DNA of 64,000 nt, from NCBI RefSeq assembly GCF_008831285.2, contig NC_045149.1:18367035-18431034 (forward strand). Reading direction: 5' to 3'. Below the pieces are notes generated by a model that was not told where the DNA came from, ran no database searches, and saw only the letters and a program-made list of their open reading frames with translations. Origin of the DNA: Nymphaea colorata. Lineage: Eukaryota > Streptophyta > Magnoliopsida > Nymphaeales > Nymphaeaceae. The stretch's first letter is position 1; the number at the start of each line of letters is the position of its first letter. The translations under genes and the position numbers were made by a program. Of the stretch, positions 47,801 to 60,936 are shown in pieces.

Positions 47801-50800
47801 GAAAAGATTCCAGAATTCTAAAATCATAATTCCAGTATCTCGATTCCTAAAGTCGATACTGGTTTAGTTTATAGAGAGAGTTGATGCCAAGAAAATAACG
47901 TTGGAGACAAACGAAGATCCAACTCTTAAGAAAGAGAGCAGTACCAGTTATGGTCCACTAGGACGATTTACTTGGTTCCACCATTAACCAAGATGACATC
48001 TCAATGTGGGCAACACGTGGAACCCGTAGACTCATCTTAATATATTTTCAAAGTTCTTATAAAAAGATGCTCAACTTTTGCTGGTATAATAAATACATGC
48101 CTAAATTTTTTTGTTTTTGTTTTTTTTTTTTTTTCCCTACTACCGCTCTATGTGTTCTTGAAAGAAATTCAAGCCTAAGCATGTTTTGGTTACGCCTTCG
48201 CAAGTTGAAGGTTTTTGCAAAATGATCCCTTTTAGTTTTCTTCTTACATATGTTTTAGTTTATTCACTTTTAGATATTTAATTAAGCATTTACCTCTTGA
48301 AAAATATAGGTTAACTTGTTCATTTCAAACATATAGCATGTTCTTTCTTATACGTTATTTACTGTTAACAAACGTATGTCTGCCTTAAGTTTATCAAAGT
48401 ACTTTTTCATGTTACATTTGTTAATTGAGGTGTCTAAATCTTAGAATGATTCAGTAATCGCAGGACTGATGTGTCAATTGGCCTAAACTCTGGTATGAGT
48501 TTGGAAAAATTCTATACTCATGTACAGCTTTAAGTTTATTCTTTTGTTGCAAGGAAAAACTTTCATAACAGGTCAAATATTTCCCTCTTGGTGTCATATA
48601 TTTATGAATTCCAGATGCAAACCTTTACTTCCTTGAAACTTTGCAAACAAAGATGAACTGCTGCAACCGTCCATTCGTCGAATTAGTTGATCTGGATCCG
48701 AGTAGAACAATTACTTTTAGTTTTATAAGGGTAAATGAATATACATTTTACATTCCATGGTTGTGGTTTACAAGCGATCTCGGAAGAGAGAAACCATTGA
48801 ACTGCTACAATTCAATGTGTATGAACAAATTTTTTTGTAATTAAGATCAAGATGGATAAAAGTTCATCAAATTTGAGTGGATCAATTTCTTTTTCTTTCA
48901 GAAAACGAAAATAGAATGCTGGTTTATAGGATTTTGATCATGCTAAGCACATCTACACTGTTAAGTCGAGTCAAATTGACTTTGGATTAAGAGAGCCCAA
49001 TCAGGTTGCATCTGCAATCAGTTTGTAACAAATATACACCTATAAACGCATGCACTATATACATATGCACCCAATTAGAGCAGATGATGACATAAGATCT
49101 TTATGAAAGCTCCAACCACATAAAGTATTCTCCTTTCATATCATGGAAACATACAATAATGGAGCTACATGCTGATGAACAATGAGAATGCTGATAAACT
49201 GACACATGTAAAGCATCTTTTTTCAACTTTTTCTAAGCTCTTGACACCACACCAACTCTGCATTACTTCTTGTCCTAGTTTAACTCAAGAGCAGATGGCT
49301 GTCCCTTGACCAATATCAAAGAAATGCGATTTGACAGATGCTCTTTTCTTGCAAACGATTGCAGACAACAGTTAAAAAGACAGCACTGCGGTTAGAAAGA
49401 AAAGGGATTCACACATCACCTGCCAAGACTCTGATGATCAGATCATCCTGAATCAATTCTCAAAATGGTATTGGTTTCTTTCTTTAACGTGAGGAAAAGG
49501 GCCCTGCATGATCTTGGTTTTAGACTACTTGGGCAGGTTTCTTTCTTCCTGAAGAGTCAACTGTGATATATATTGCTTTTGAATAGTGGGGAAGATTGTT
49601 GTGTTTCTGATTGTTAATGGCCCACTGTGCATGATCGCCACAGGGGAAGGTCCACACGGAGATGGAAGGGTGTGGTGGTGGGTTACCCAGGTCCATGGCT
49701 AAAGTTGGGCCACGCCCAAGAACCAAACATGGCGGGCCATGAGACAAACTGTTGTGGATCAATGACATGCCATGTTTGAGTTGCTTGCTTTTGAATGTTC
49801 TGATCTGAACCAGCTACCTAATTACAGGAAAAGCTTTTGTCTCTTATGTTTAGACACTGTGTTCGAGGGCCGGAGTTCAGAGGAGGATGAGAATAAAAAG
49901 GAGAGTACAGTAAAATTTGAAGTTAAAACTCCATGTGAAGTTTGTCTTTGGTTTTTGTTTTCACCAGGAAGAACCCTTCACGAAGGAAATTAAACTCCAT
50001 TCAGCTCTTTATGGGAACATAAACAGGAAATGAGAAAAAGCTTGGACTATAGCAATAGTAGGGCTGAGATTTTGATCTAGAGACGTCAACTTGGCCATAT
50101 TCACACTTCTTTTTATGACATTGGCACATCTTCATTCTCTAGTTTATGATCTCCAAAAAGCAGAACAACATAAATATAGCGGATGACAGACATTAAATAT
50201 TCATTAAAGCCTTTATATAGCTTTGCCTACCCAGATAGATCCCTAGGCTCCTTCGTTTGCAGCAAAAACTAGTGTTTATAGTTCACTTTTAGACTTCAGT
50301 TTACGATTAAATAGTCGTATTTGTTTATCTTCGAAAACTGTTTGGATGGCCAACAACTGCTCTATCCACCTAGAAGAAAGATTCAATATGAATAAAAACT
50401 TCAAGTTGAAGATGTCTCTTGGCACAATGTGATAAAAGTGTGCTTAACCCAGCACCTCCAAAGAAAACAGGAAAGAAAATAAAGAACTGCCATGAAAGAG
50501 CAGTTGCTAAATAACATCAGTTCATTGAAGAAAGGAGCTATGGTGTCACTTTTAAAATGTCAAATGGAAAAATTAAAGCTGCTACTTCTGTCTGCTTCAG
50601 CTGTTCTTTGGAGTATTGCTGCTACTAATGTTATTATTCCTACTTTCTTCGTCAACATCGATCGGGCATTTAAAAATTCGCCAAGTCTTTAGAAATTGCA
50701 GACCAAAGATACTGTTGAGTTTACGAGTTAAGGATGGTCCCTCTTCTTTTCTTTTCTTTTCTACTCTTCCTAGGACAGCTCATGTTTATTTCTTTAAGCA

Positions 50801-50890
50801 GGATACAATCAAAGACTCTCCATGATGATGCAACTTGATCTCTCAGCCGCGTGTTTCCCCCTCCCTTTTTTGTTTGTTTGTTGTTGTTAT

Positions 50891-51074
50891 AAAACTACTG
50901 CTTTGCTATAGGTTTATAGCTCCTAAGCAAATAAACCTCTCTCTTTCAAAAAAATGAAAAAGTGTTCGCTCTCTCTCTCTCTAAAACTACTGTTTTTGCT
51001 ATAGGCTTGTAGCTCTTAAACAATACGCCTTTCTCTCTTAAAAAAAAACAAATGAAAAAGTGTTCTCTCTCTCT
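50891..51074 (+). repeat. 92-bp tandem duplication ending in CT tracts
   Basis: Two units start AAAACTACTG (50891 and 50983), contain GCTATAGG, TAGCTC and AATGAAAAAGTGTTC, and each ends in a CTCTCT run. Units differ at scattered sites and in the A-run length. Confidence 0.85.
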
Positions 51075-52039
51075 CAGCACTCTCTCTCTCATAGGATATG
51101 AGAAAAGTGAAATAAAAATAGGTGTCTTTTCACTATAATTGTAACACTCTAAAAATTTAGTGCCGTATTTAAAATTACAAAGAATTTTGAAAAACTTATA
51201 AGGAAGTTGTTAAAGTGGTTGGTTGTTCGAGTTTTTAGTCTTCTTTGGGGTTATAACTGAAACTGCAAGCGGAATCCACCGGTTAAAGGGTTTGAACGTG
51301 AGAGTGGGTTGAATCGTTATAGTAGTTGATATAGTTGTATATATTTATTAGTAAATATGAGACCATTTAAGTAAAAAAAAAAAATCAAACCTATTCAAAA
51401 ATAATATTAAAGTGTTTTTATGTCTTCTTATGGTTATGATCTTAACCTTGATGAGGATTATGTATTAAACTAGTTTCGACTTCGTCCATACTTTTTTAAT
51501 AATAATAAAATGAACCGATTTTATAATATTAAAATTTTAATAGTTGAAAAATCATTTTTTTTTTTACAAAAGTAAGTTGAACTGAAAAATGATTTACATT
51601 GAATTACTATTTATAAGCACGTTAAAAATTTCACATTGTGTGAGGCATTTTTCCTTTCAGTCAATTAATTAAGATGACAAACGCATCAGGATATTCGTTT
51701 TCTCAATATATGAATACTCCTTGAGGAGGATAAGACAAATCTATCTAGGCGACTATGTATGTCCAATCCTACGTACAAGATGTTTTGGGTTTCATTTTCT
51801 TTTTAGGCCCTATTGAGAACTAGACAAAACATTTGTTCCTGGTAAAAGTTTTACCAAAAAAAAAAAAGGGTCTCATCCATTTTTACCATATTCTATCAAA
51901 CAGGGCAAAACTTTCTTTTTTTTGTAGTTTCCTTTTTCTTAGTTTGTTGAGGCAAAAAGTTTTCCCTTTCGGAAGGAGGAATTCGTTTGTTTGTTCAACA
52001 AATTAAGCCAATCGAATAAGCTCTATGTGTAGCTTTCAA

Positions 52040-52560
52040 ACAGTGGCGGCAGAGGCAGAGCTAGAAATTTTTCATGATGGGATCAAATTAAAGTTTCTAA
52101 ATTTTGGCATGAGTGGAATATCGTTTTTCAAATTTTTTTTATATAGGACAAGTAAGCTTTTCTAAAGTTTACATGTAAATTAAAAAAAAACTTTTTTGAG
52201 GTGGAGCTAGAGCCCATGCGGGCCCCCCTCGGCTCCGAGTGGCGGAGATACATGAGAACTGGCGCAAGAGAAGTTTTATAGGAGAAATTCAAAATTGCAT
52301 TTCTATGAGTTCAAAATTATGTAGGCGCCCACATCAAACTTATACCGGTGACTCGAACAGGGGCAGAGCGAGGATTTTTTTCAAGGGCGAGCTAAACGGT
52401 CCAACGAACTTATCCAGATAGGACCAAACTAAACCCGAATCTAAAAAATACATTATCCAACTAAAAATTTTCAGTTTTTGTAATGTAGTTTTTTTTTCAG
52501 TTAGTTTTTTGTAATGCAACGACCTAGGCAGCCCCCCCACCCCTGAACTCGAGTGCCCAT
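52040..52560. repeat. Cluster of decayed interspersed repeat fragments
   Basis: Recurrent words such as GGCAGAGCTAGAAATTTTTC, GGAGCTAGAGCCCATGCGGG and GGGGCAGAGCGAGGATTTTT alternate with AT-rich DNA. The layout resembles the fragments at 6765-6910 and 8255-8460. No open reading frame of transposon type is seen. Confidence 0.4.
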
Positions 52561-53032
52561 CCGCCAAATGGCTTTTGTTTTGTTTTCTTCGAATTTGCCC
52601 TAATTTCATTGATTTTTTTTTCCTTAATTGAGGTGCACATATAATCGTCTAAATCAACATTCCACATTTCCTCTCTCTTAAATATGCATCAATCTCATTG
52701 CCTGTTTGATTGAGTTTCATGTATGCATGCCCTAATCTGCAAAAGGAAGAGGGTTATGATCTGGTTCATGGAAGACCCGACAAAATGGAAAATGCAATAG
52801 CAACAATTGTAACAAAAAGTCACAAAAACTACAAACAAAATCAAAATGAAAACAAAATGCAATACAAACAAGTAAAGAGAGGCAAATAAAAAAGAGGGGA
52901 GGGGCAATTAGTCAGCAGTTGGCTGTTGACGTCGACCAATACAAAGTACTTGTGTTCCTGAAGACCTGATTGTTTCGCTCCTTCCATATTCTCAAGCCAT
53001 AAATGTCAAGTGAACCACACAGACAAGGAAAG

Positions 53033-53239
<207 letters not shown>

Positions 53240-54283
53240 TGCTTTGGGCACTGTAAGTGCAGGAATAGGATTGCTTTGATGTGGGAAAAAGAAAAGAATG
53301 GTAAGAGACATGTCGAATCTTCTGAGGAGGAATGAAAACAAGTGCTGTGTGAGCGAAAATAAGAAGGTTGGTCGCCCCTTTGTTCAGCACACTTTCATTT
53401 TATATGGGGCCATTGTCAAAATTGAAGATGACAAGGCATATCCAATCGCAAAAATTTCTCAAGTTCAAATTCTTTTTTCTTTTTGGGTATGGGACTAAAA
53501 TATGTTTCAGCCTTCGCAAGGCAATTTTTAAATCAAAAGACGAGGTTTGAGAAAGGTTTTGGTGAACATATATATTAATACAAATCCTTACATTAATGTA
53601 TTTTTTTGTAAATGAACAACCATTATGCTGTAGTTACCAAGATTCGAAATTTTATGATTTTAAAGTATGTAGGTGGAATGGAAGAGATGAAACTATTGTT
53701 TACAAACCTCGATAGTTTTATGATATATCTTTTAACTTGAGTGTCGTGCATATCATCTTTAATCAAATTAAAGACACTCAACTATGTCATGGCACTCGCG
53801 ACAAAATGTATAAGATCAAATCCCTTTCTTACAAAAGTTTAAAAGAACTTTTAAGATGGCAGACGGTAAAATCCTTAAAAATCTTTGAGGCCTACGACAA
53901 CCATATTCTTGATGCAACACAAAAAGTGGAGATCAACACTTTGTTGAATTTTAAAATTGGCAGCCAACAGCTGTCCGGGCTATCTTTTAAACCGGACCTC
54001 GAGACCCAATCGAGGATTAATTTATAATGTTATCCATTAACGGAATTTCTTAAAAAAAAAAAAAAACTTTTTTACGGCTAGTGCTCATAAAGTCAAAAAG
54101 ATTTTTCACTTTCAGTTTTTGAATTTCCTCATAAAATGGGAAGCACGTCTCAAGAAACTAAAAAAAAAAAGCTGGTGTTCGTCCATGGCATTCTCATAAA
54201 TGAGAGCCTTCAATTGGACTTTCACTTAAACTTGCAGATGGAAAGTTCCCTGTGAGTTGTAGGAATATATTTCACGTGTGGAC

Positions 54284-54284
<1 letters not shown>

Positions 54285-54314
<30 letters not shown>
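54285..54314. repeat. (CT)n microsatellite
   Basis: About fourteen CT units, 28 bases before the ATG of the short frame at 54342. Confidence 0.95.
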
Positions 54315-54315
<1 letters not shown>

Positions 54316-54341
54316 AGAAAGGTTGATCACAGGCACGGCTT

Positions 54342-54551
54342 ATGGCTTCTCCGGAGAAAGCACACGACTCCTTTGCTGATCTCAGGTTGGTAACTTTTCA
54401 TCAAAAGCAACCGAGTTTCAGATCGATCGGACGCTCAAATATGTGGATTTTTGGAACCACCAATTCCATGGTTCTCCCGGAAGTTTCACAGAATCCTGAG
54501 CCGGATATCCTGCTCGTTGCTGAATTTCCAACTTCGGAGCTCAGGCTTTAG
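54342..54551 (+). other. Short unidentified ORF, 69 codons
   Basis: An ATG after a CT tract opens a 69-residue frame starting MASPEKAHDSFADLR. It resembles no family I know. A possible donor (CTCAG followed by GTTGGT) lies just after the first 15 codons, so this could be a first exon, but no downstream exon is recognisable. The CT-tract plus ATG layout is the only support; it is probably noncoding or a small lineage-specific gene. Confidence 0.2.
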
Positions 54552-55598
54552 CCTGAAGATGAACGCGAAGGTGCTGAAAAGTGAAAACGAAAGAAAAGAT
54601 TCACAAAAAAGCAGCACCAACATAGGCAAGTCTGATTCTTGGCTTTCTTTTTGGGCAGATCCGATCTCTCTTGGCTTCGGTTTTATGCCAGTCTTATTGC
54701 GAATTACATACAGTGAAGTCTTTTCGGCTTTCTGTAGCGTTATCTGAGTGCAGTTCTCTTCATATTCTGGAGTATGCGCTATCGCTCGTTCTACGGAATT
54801 ATGTAGGTGTAATTGAAGTTCAGGATTTAGTTTAGCGAAGTGAAAGATACATAAATACATGGTGCGTGAAATCAAGATCAGCACAGACAAGTCTTATTCT
54901 TGGCTGTTTTTTGGGCAAGGGCTGTATCTTTGGGCTTCTTTTTATGTCTTACTTTGGGGTTTCAGCGTCTGGAAGTGATTTTTTTTTTTTTTTTGTGATA
55001 CAATGATATGTTTTTGCAGTAATCCTGGATTATATTGTAGCTATGAACACTCAAGAACATTCATAGCAATTGTTTGAGGATTTGTGCTGCATAGATCTGC
55101 CTGTTGCCTGTTCTTTTCAAGTATAAGAATAATCAGTAGAGAGATGTTCGTGACGTTGGATGCAAAGCACGAAGTCGACGGCCTAAAAACTCATGCCGGT
55201 GTTCCCGAAATCGCGCAGTCCACATACCGAAGGCATTGAAATTTAAAAATGGAAACTCCCAGTTTTAAGGAACTTGGTTCTTTACTCTCCTATGCTTCCC
55301 TTTCTTCTGTTTCGGTTTTCCTCGCAACTTCACCCTCCCTTTTCTCTTTTTCTTCTGTTATTTTCCTCATAACTTCACTATTCCTTTTCTCTTTTTTAGA
55401 GAGAACTAGAGCGGAGGGTACTTTTCGTATCTTCTTTTAACCATCTGCAGCTACCATTTTGGTTTGAATTTATATTTTGTTGGTGTACTTATTTTGGCAT
55501 TCATAAGGACTACTTAGGCTCCCTTTTAGGCCTGTATATAGTTGTTTTTCAACCTGCTACATCTATCCAGAAGACGATAACACAGGCTTTTTTGCTTT

Positions 55599-55601
<3 letters not shown>

Positions 55602-55635
<34 letters not shown>
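55602..55635. repeat. (GA)n microsatellite
   Basis: About seventeen GA units in intergenic DNA. Confidence 0.95.
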
Positions 55636-55639
<4 letters not shown>

Positions 55640-57489
55640 GCCCTCTCCCCGCATGTTCACTATCTCGTTTTCTTGATCTTCATCTTCAGATAGGAGATAG
55701 TGACGATACTTCCACGATAGCAGATAATTAGGACCCCTGCTGAAATATTCAGCATGCAACAGCTGCAGAGCAGAAAGAAAGACTGAAAGTATAAGAAGAA
55801 AGAAAAAAAGAAAGCAAGCAAAAAAGAGAAGAAAAGACAACAGAAGATCATGGCTAATTTAGTCGGTACGTCATAAACTATGTGGGATCTGATGAGATTT
55901 CTCAATCTCCCCATTGCCGTCTGTCGGTGGCATAACTTTTTGTTTAAAGAAACATTTAACGAAAAAGGCACCTGCCTTTTACTAAAAAAGCAAAAACATG
56001 GTCATCTTTCAAAGAAAGCTCACTTAACCACTTATGCATCTGATCATACCTTATCTCAATTCTCAAGTCATCAAATGCAGAATATCGAAACTTCAACTAT
56101 GCTTTTGTGAAACACAGGTTGCTTAATATTATCTGCATGCCTGTCTCTTTCGTTTAGCGTCCCTTGTTGTAGCAGCGAGCTTTGCTATGGATAAGGATGA
56201 GAGTCACATAATCAGGGTCTTGGTTTTCTCAACCTTATTTAATGAATTTCTCCTGGCAGCCCCTGGTTCCATATAGTCTTTGAATCCTATAGAAGGTGAA
56301 CGGGTGTCCTGCTTTCACTGGCCTGACCACTGGAGTTCTCAAAAGCCGACATTGGTAGAGACTGTTGCTGCATAGCTGCTCATGATTGAAAGGCTAAATA
56401 GGAAGCACACATGCAAAAGATGCAATTACATGAGTTAGTGGGAAATGGGTAGTCACTGTACACCAACTTCTGATGCCATTTGCATCAGAAATTGCTTTTT
56501 ACCATGAAAAATGTTTGAAATGAGGACAAAATTGATGTATTTTTGAAAATTTTCATGCACATAGCTAAGGAGTTGAGCATATTTTTTTGAGGAAACATTT
56601 ATATACATTTGCGTTTAGATGCTGTTCTTGAGGAGTAATTTGGTATGGACCTGTTCAACACAAACTTACCAACTGAAGCAAGAAATTTATGTTTATCTGA
56701 CTCAGGTCGCCAAGTAGGAAGCTAACTATTGAAAGAAATTGCTCATTAGTTCACAGCTAGGTTGGTTTCATTAAGTTAATACTGATTTTGTTGCCTTATG
56801 AACCAGTTGGCCACATGAAGATTGTGAAAGCCATTGGTTCCTCACACAGAGTCTGCAAACATACTGAACAATTAAATGAGAGGGAGGGTGAGGCAATGGA
56901 ATAGTTTGAGCTAACAATTTCTGGAAAATGGACGTCTAGATTCACAATATATAGAAGCAAGAGCTCTTAGATCACCCTAAGTCCAGGGTTCAGGAAGACT
57001 TTATATAAAAAATAGTAAAGAGATCAGCAGTTTTGGGTCTTCTAATTCAAAATAAGAGCCCTTCAGGATAGCAAATAACGCTTGCTTGGCCTCCCTGAAT
57101 TTATATTAACTCACAAATTCCGGTATACATAGTATACTTTTCAAAGAATTTTTATTATCAACCTTGGCATTACTAAATCTATTACTCCGATTCCCTTTGG
57201 ATGTCAATAACCATATAGAAACTCACCTGATTTGATGTTTAAACTAGCCGTTTCAATCCAGTTTTGATGCTGAAAATGAAGTTTAATTTCAACATAGTTT
57301 TCGCCCCACCCGGAAGGGTTTAGGTGTATGTATGGCAGCTTTTATACATGCAATGCAAAAGATTTCGTGTCAAACAGACATTAACATATCTATCCATCTG
57401 CGGATGGTTTTGCACAATAGTTATGAGAAGAAAATTTTTCTTACATATGTAAATGAAAGTTATATATAGGTAGACAACTTAATTGTATA

Positions 57490-57745
57490 AGTCTAGGCAT
57501 CGGGCCGGGCTGGCCTATCACCTGAAACTTGGGCTCTGCTTGATTATTAAAACTCAGGCTCGGCCCAGATTAAATTAAAAATATATATTTTTAATATACA
57601 ATAATATATAAATATAATTAATCGTAATAAAATATTATATATATATTAATAAAATAAATATTAAAAAGACTTATCCGGCCAGCCCGATGTTCTCTTTTCT
57701 AGGCTCAAGCCGAGTACTGGTTATCCACCGACAGCTCAGCTCAGT
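57490..57745 (+). repeat. Copy C of GC-ended, AT-cored dispersed repeat
   Basis: Begins with GGCATCGGGCCGGGCTGGCC and CTCAGGCTCGGCCCAG, passes through about 110 bp of AT-rich core containing ATATATAAATATAATTAATC, and ends with ATCCGGCCAGCCCGATG and CAAGCCGAGTACTGG. Core and ends match copy B (41985-42310) in inverse orientation. Confidence 0.8.
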
Positions 57746-58339
57746 GCCCAACTTTACTTTTAAGCCATTTTATTTCTGAAGGTGAAGGTTCGGCCAGATC
57801 GATCTAACCACCTTTATTAGGCCATAACTTTTTTTGTTGTGTACACATTGAAGCCCAATTGGCATCAATACAGTGTGCCACCGACAAAGTTATATATATA
57901 TATATATATAACATGATATCTAATAAAACTTTAATGTCTCTCACCCTTAATATATAGTTTTTCTTACTAGTAGACTTTTGGGGAACTGTGTCAAGACAGA
58001 CAACTCGGACCTTCCTACTCTAATCTACGTCAAGTTTGGTGAGATGGGCAAGCAATTCCATGCACAAACAAAACTAAGATGTGCATATAAAAAACCCTTG
58101 TGTCTTGAAGAACAATGTTTGCACATTCTTCATAGTATGTTAACCTTTAATTCAACATATTCAAGTGTTTCAGCACACAACATCGCCAACCTAAGGAAGT
58201 TTAAGGTCAATACTTTATGTATGTGCATATTTCATGCCAAATTAGCAACGAAAACAGGACAAGAAAATGAATAGTTTTCATACGTCATAACATAATTGAA
58301 TGGTCACCTTTTTTAGATTTCCTAAGCAAGTAAACCAGG

Positions 58340-58342
<3 letters not shown>

Positions 58343-58413
<71 letters not shown>
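58343..58413. repeat. (AT)35 microsatellite upstream of the USP gene
   Basis: About 71 bases of uninterrupted AT, ending 230 bases before the USP start codon. Minus-strand frames across it are artefacts. Confidence 0.97.
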
Positions 58414-58414
<1 letters not shown>

Positions 58415-58643
58415 CCATTTGGGTGGTGAACTAAGTTTAGAGCCGGTCCTTTAGAACAGGGGAGCACCACGGCCACATGTTGGGTCCGGAAATTTTGGAG
58501 GGGAGAATAACGGATTTCCGGTAAAGCCAGACAAAGAAAAAGGGAGAAAATGGTGACCGAATCATTACACCAACAAGGGAAAATTGAAATCGGAGGAGGA
58601 GGTGGAGGAGGAGTCAGGGAAAGGAGTAGGGCTTCAGAGTGGG

Positions 58644-59200
58644 ATGGGAGACCGCCGGTCATCGTCGTCCGGCTGGAGCCAGATGCGGCAGGCAGCGGTG
58701 GCGGTGACGGTGACGCCATCACCGGCGCCGGCGGCGGGCCCAGCGATGGGAGAGGCGGGAGGAAGGGATTCCGCGGGTCCACGGAAGGTTATGGTGGTGG
58801 CCGACCCAACGAGGGAGTCGATGGGAGCGCTGGAGTGGGCCCTCTCGCACGCGCTGCTCGACAAGGACCAGCTCATCCTGCTGCACGTGGTGCCGTCGGT
58901 GACGAGGCGGAGCTCGTTTTCGTCGCTGCTGAAGTGGCCTCCGGCGAATTACCCCGCGGTTGGCGGTGCTGAGGGAGGCGGAGGAGGTGGCGTTGTTGGC
59001 TGCGTCGGCGGCGGTGGGGAGAAGGACTTCCTGGAGGCCATGAAGGCGGCGTGCGAGTCGAAGCTGCCAAAGACCAGGGTTGGGGTAGAGACTGTGGGGA
59101 TGGAGGCGGAGGGGAAGGGCCCTACCATTCTCAGCCAGACCAGAGCCCACTCCGTCGACCTCCTCATCATCGGCCAGCGCCGGCCTACCTTCCTGGCGTG

Positions 59201-59270
<70 letters not shown>

Positions 59271-60217
59271 GCACACGCACATATTCTCCCTCCCCATTTT
59301 CTACAATATGTGTTCCACGATATGAAGTTAAAAATGCAGACAAAATTATTTCACATATCTGTAGTATGATTGCAAATTTCAAATATTATAATTCTTCTGT
59401 AATATGATAGCAAGAGCATGTAATATATATGAAACTCACATCCAAGAAATTTGCAAACATGGGTTATGAATGTTTCCAACATCTACATCTGAAAAGTGGT
59501 TTGGGTATCCAGGAAACATTGTCACATGATTATATGATCATAAATATTCCTAAGTACCTGACATCGTAAAAATAGCAGTTCTATACATTTCAATCAACTC
59601 AATTGAAGGAATGTGTACCTGACATCACTTCTAAGTGCAATTTTTCATACATCTGCCAACAGGAATGGATTTTTAAAGTTACCAAACGGAATGTTCGTGT
59701 GTAATCAAATTTCATGCTGTTAATTTCAACATGTTTATGAAATTTAGTTCATACATTTTAAAAGTACCTATAACATATTGATCTATAGGTTTTTGAACTC
59801 GCCCATACATTGATATTGCTAAATTTACAAAGACCTTCTTAAGTATTATTAATTTCAAACGCAAAGAACACCTTAGCCTCGTTTGCAGGGTCAGGTTATA
59901 CTTGCTTTTGTTGTTTAATCTCGTGATTGTAGTTTTTCTCTGTGACCTTTCACCTGTCAAATGTATGTAACAAAATCCGCTCAAAAAGACCAATTTTTTC
60001 TTCAAAACTGAAAGAGAGATCCGCCTTTATATTTCTTGGTTTCGTCTTTCCAAATTCTTGCAGGTACAAGCTAAGCGGATCTCACAAGCCAGTGGACACG
60101 GCCGAGTTTTGCATCGAGAACAGCAAGTGCTTGTGCGTTGGAGTTCATAAGAAGGGACAGAATTCAGGCTATCTTCTCAACAGCAAGAAGCACAAGAATT
60201 TTTGGCACCTCGCCTAG
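58644..60217 (+). CDS. Universal stress protein (USP/UspA domain) family protein
   Basis: Two exons, 58644-59197 and 60064-60217, 235 residues. After a Ser/Ala/Pro/Gly-rich N-terminus the USP fold starts at KVMVVADPTRESMGALEWAL and LLDKDQLILLHVVPS, continues with SVDLLIIGQRR before the intron, and exon 2 supplies DTAEFCIENSKCLCVGVHKK and GQNSGYLLNSKKHKNFWHLA, close to the Arabidopsis At1g69080/At1g44760 group. USP domains bind nucleotides and are linked to stress and hypoxia; the role of this subgroup is unknown. I chose the ATG at 58644 (context GGGATGG), the first in frame; 58683 and 58746 are alternatives. Exon 1 is very GC-rich compared with its surroundings. The donor GTGGGT runs directly into a CT microsatellite. 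Confidence 0.88.
59203..59280. repeat. (CT)n(CA)n microsatellite at start of USP intron
   Basis: CT units with one CG interruption (59203-59252) run into CA units with CG interruptions (59253-59280). It begins five bases inside the intron, so length changes could affect the 5' splice site environment. Confidence 0.95.
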
Positions 60218-60936
60218 TAGCCATTGACTCTTTATTTTCTTCTTTCTTCCTTTTTGTGGTTGGAATCGTACCGGGCCTTCCTTCACTTGATCCCATGCAC
60301 GGCATCCAGGTGTACATATATGATAAGCTTGGCCACGTCTCCTCCTTTTTTTGGATTTACAACGGTGCCACTGCCGCAACAAAGGCTCGCATTTTCTAAC
60401 ATAGCGAGAAGGATCACATTCACCAGGTGAAGGGAAGTCGCTATCATGGTGCAAAACTCATCTGAATGTATGATATTAAGATGTAACCAGAGATTTCATC
60501 AAACGAGGCTTACAACTCTTAACGGGGCTACATCGTCTTCAACATGCTGTTACCATTTTTATTTTTCATTACTATTACATCATAGTTCCCAGAGGCATTG
60601 CACAGTTGGTCGGACTGGCATTTGGCAGATTAAAATTCCAAGACCACTTAACTCCGGTCATAGCATGTATGGCAAGAACCAGGGTTAGCACCTATGCTGG
60701 CTGCTAACCGAGCCCTTCGGACACCTTCCAGAAGCATTTCACATGCCACAAAAAAAAAGAAAGGAAAAAATAAAAAATAAAAGCCAACATACAGCTTCAA
60801 TGCGTTCTGTTAGTCTTTTTTCAAGCAAAAGATGTCTGATTCTTATCCTAACAATCTAAAGCTCTTCAATTAATCAACAAAATAACAAGTGAAACATAAT
60901 TTCTATATGATCACAGGGTCCGGAAAGCATACAGCT
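60218..60936. other. Convergent 3' flanks of USP and VIP3 genes
   Basis: 719 bp between the two stop codons, which face each other. Both 3' UTRs must lie here and could overlap. No other gene is recognised. Confidence 0.65.

Noticed and set aside
50891-51074. CRISPR-like or array-type structure
   Set aside because: Only two units, no constant repeat with unique spacers, and the genome is a plant.
53737-54027. 96-codon plus-strand frame considered as transposon or gene fragment
   Set aside because: No recognisable domain or motif, AT-rich surroundings, and no splice context; probably chance.
58285-58782. Minus-strand frame with proline-rich start and Tyr-Ile run
   Set aside because: Opposite strand of the USP first exon and the AT microsatellite.
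58550-58972. Alternative plus-strand frame with an earlier ATG at 58550, overlapping the USP exon
   Set aside because: Gly/Arg/Ala-rich by GC bias; lacks the USP motifs, which are in another frame that continues correctly into exon 2. If transcribed, the ATG at 58550 would be an upstream ATG only.
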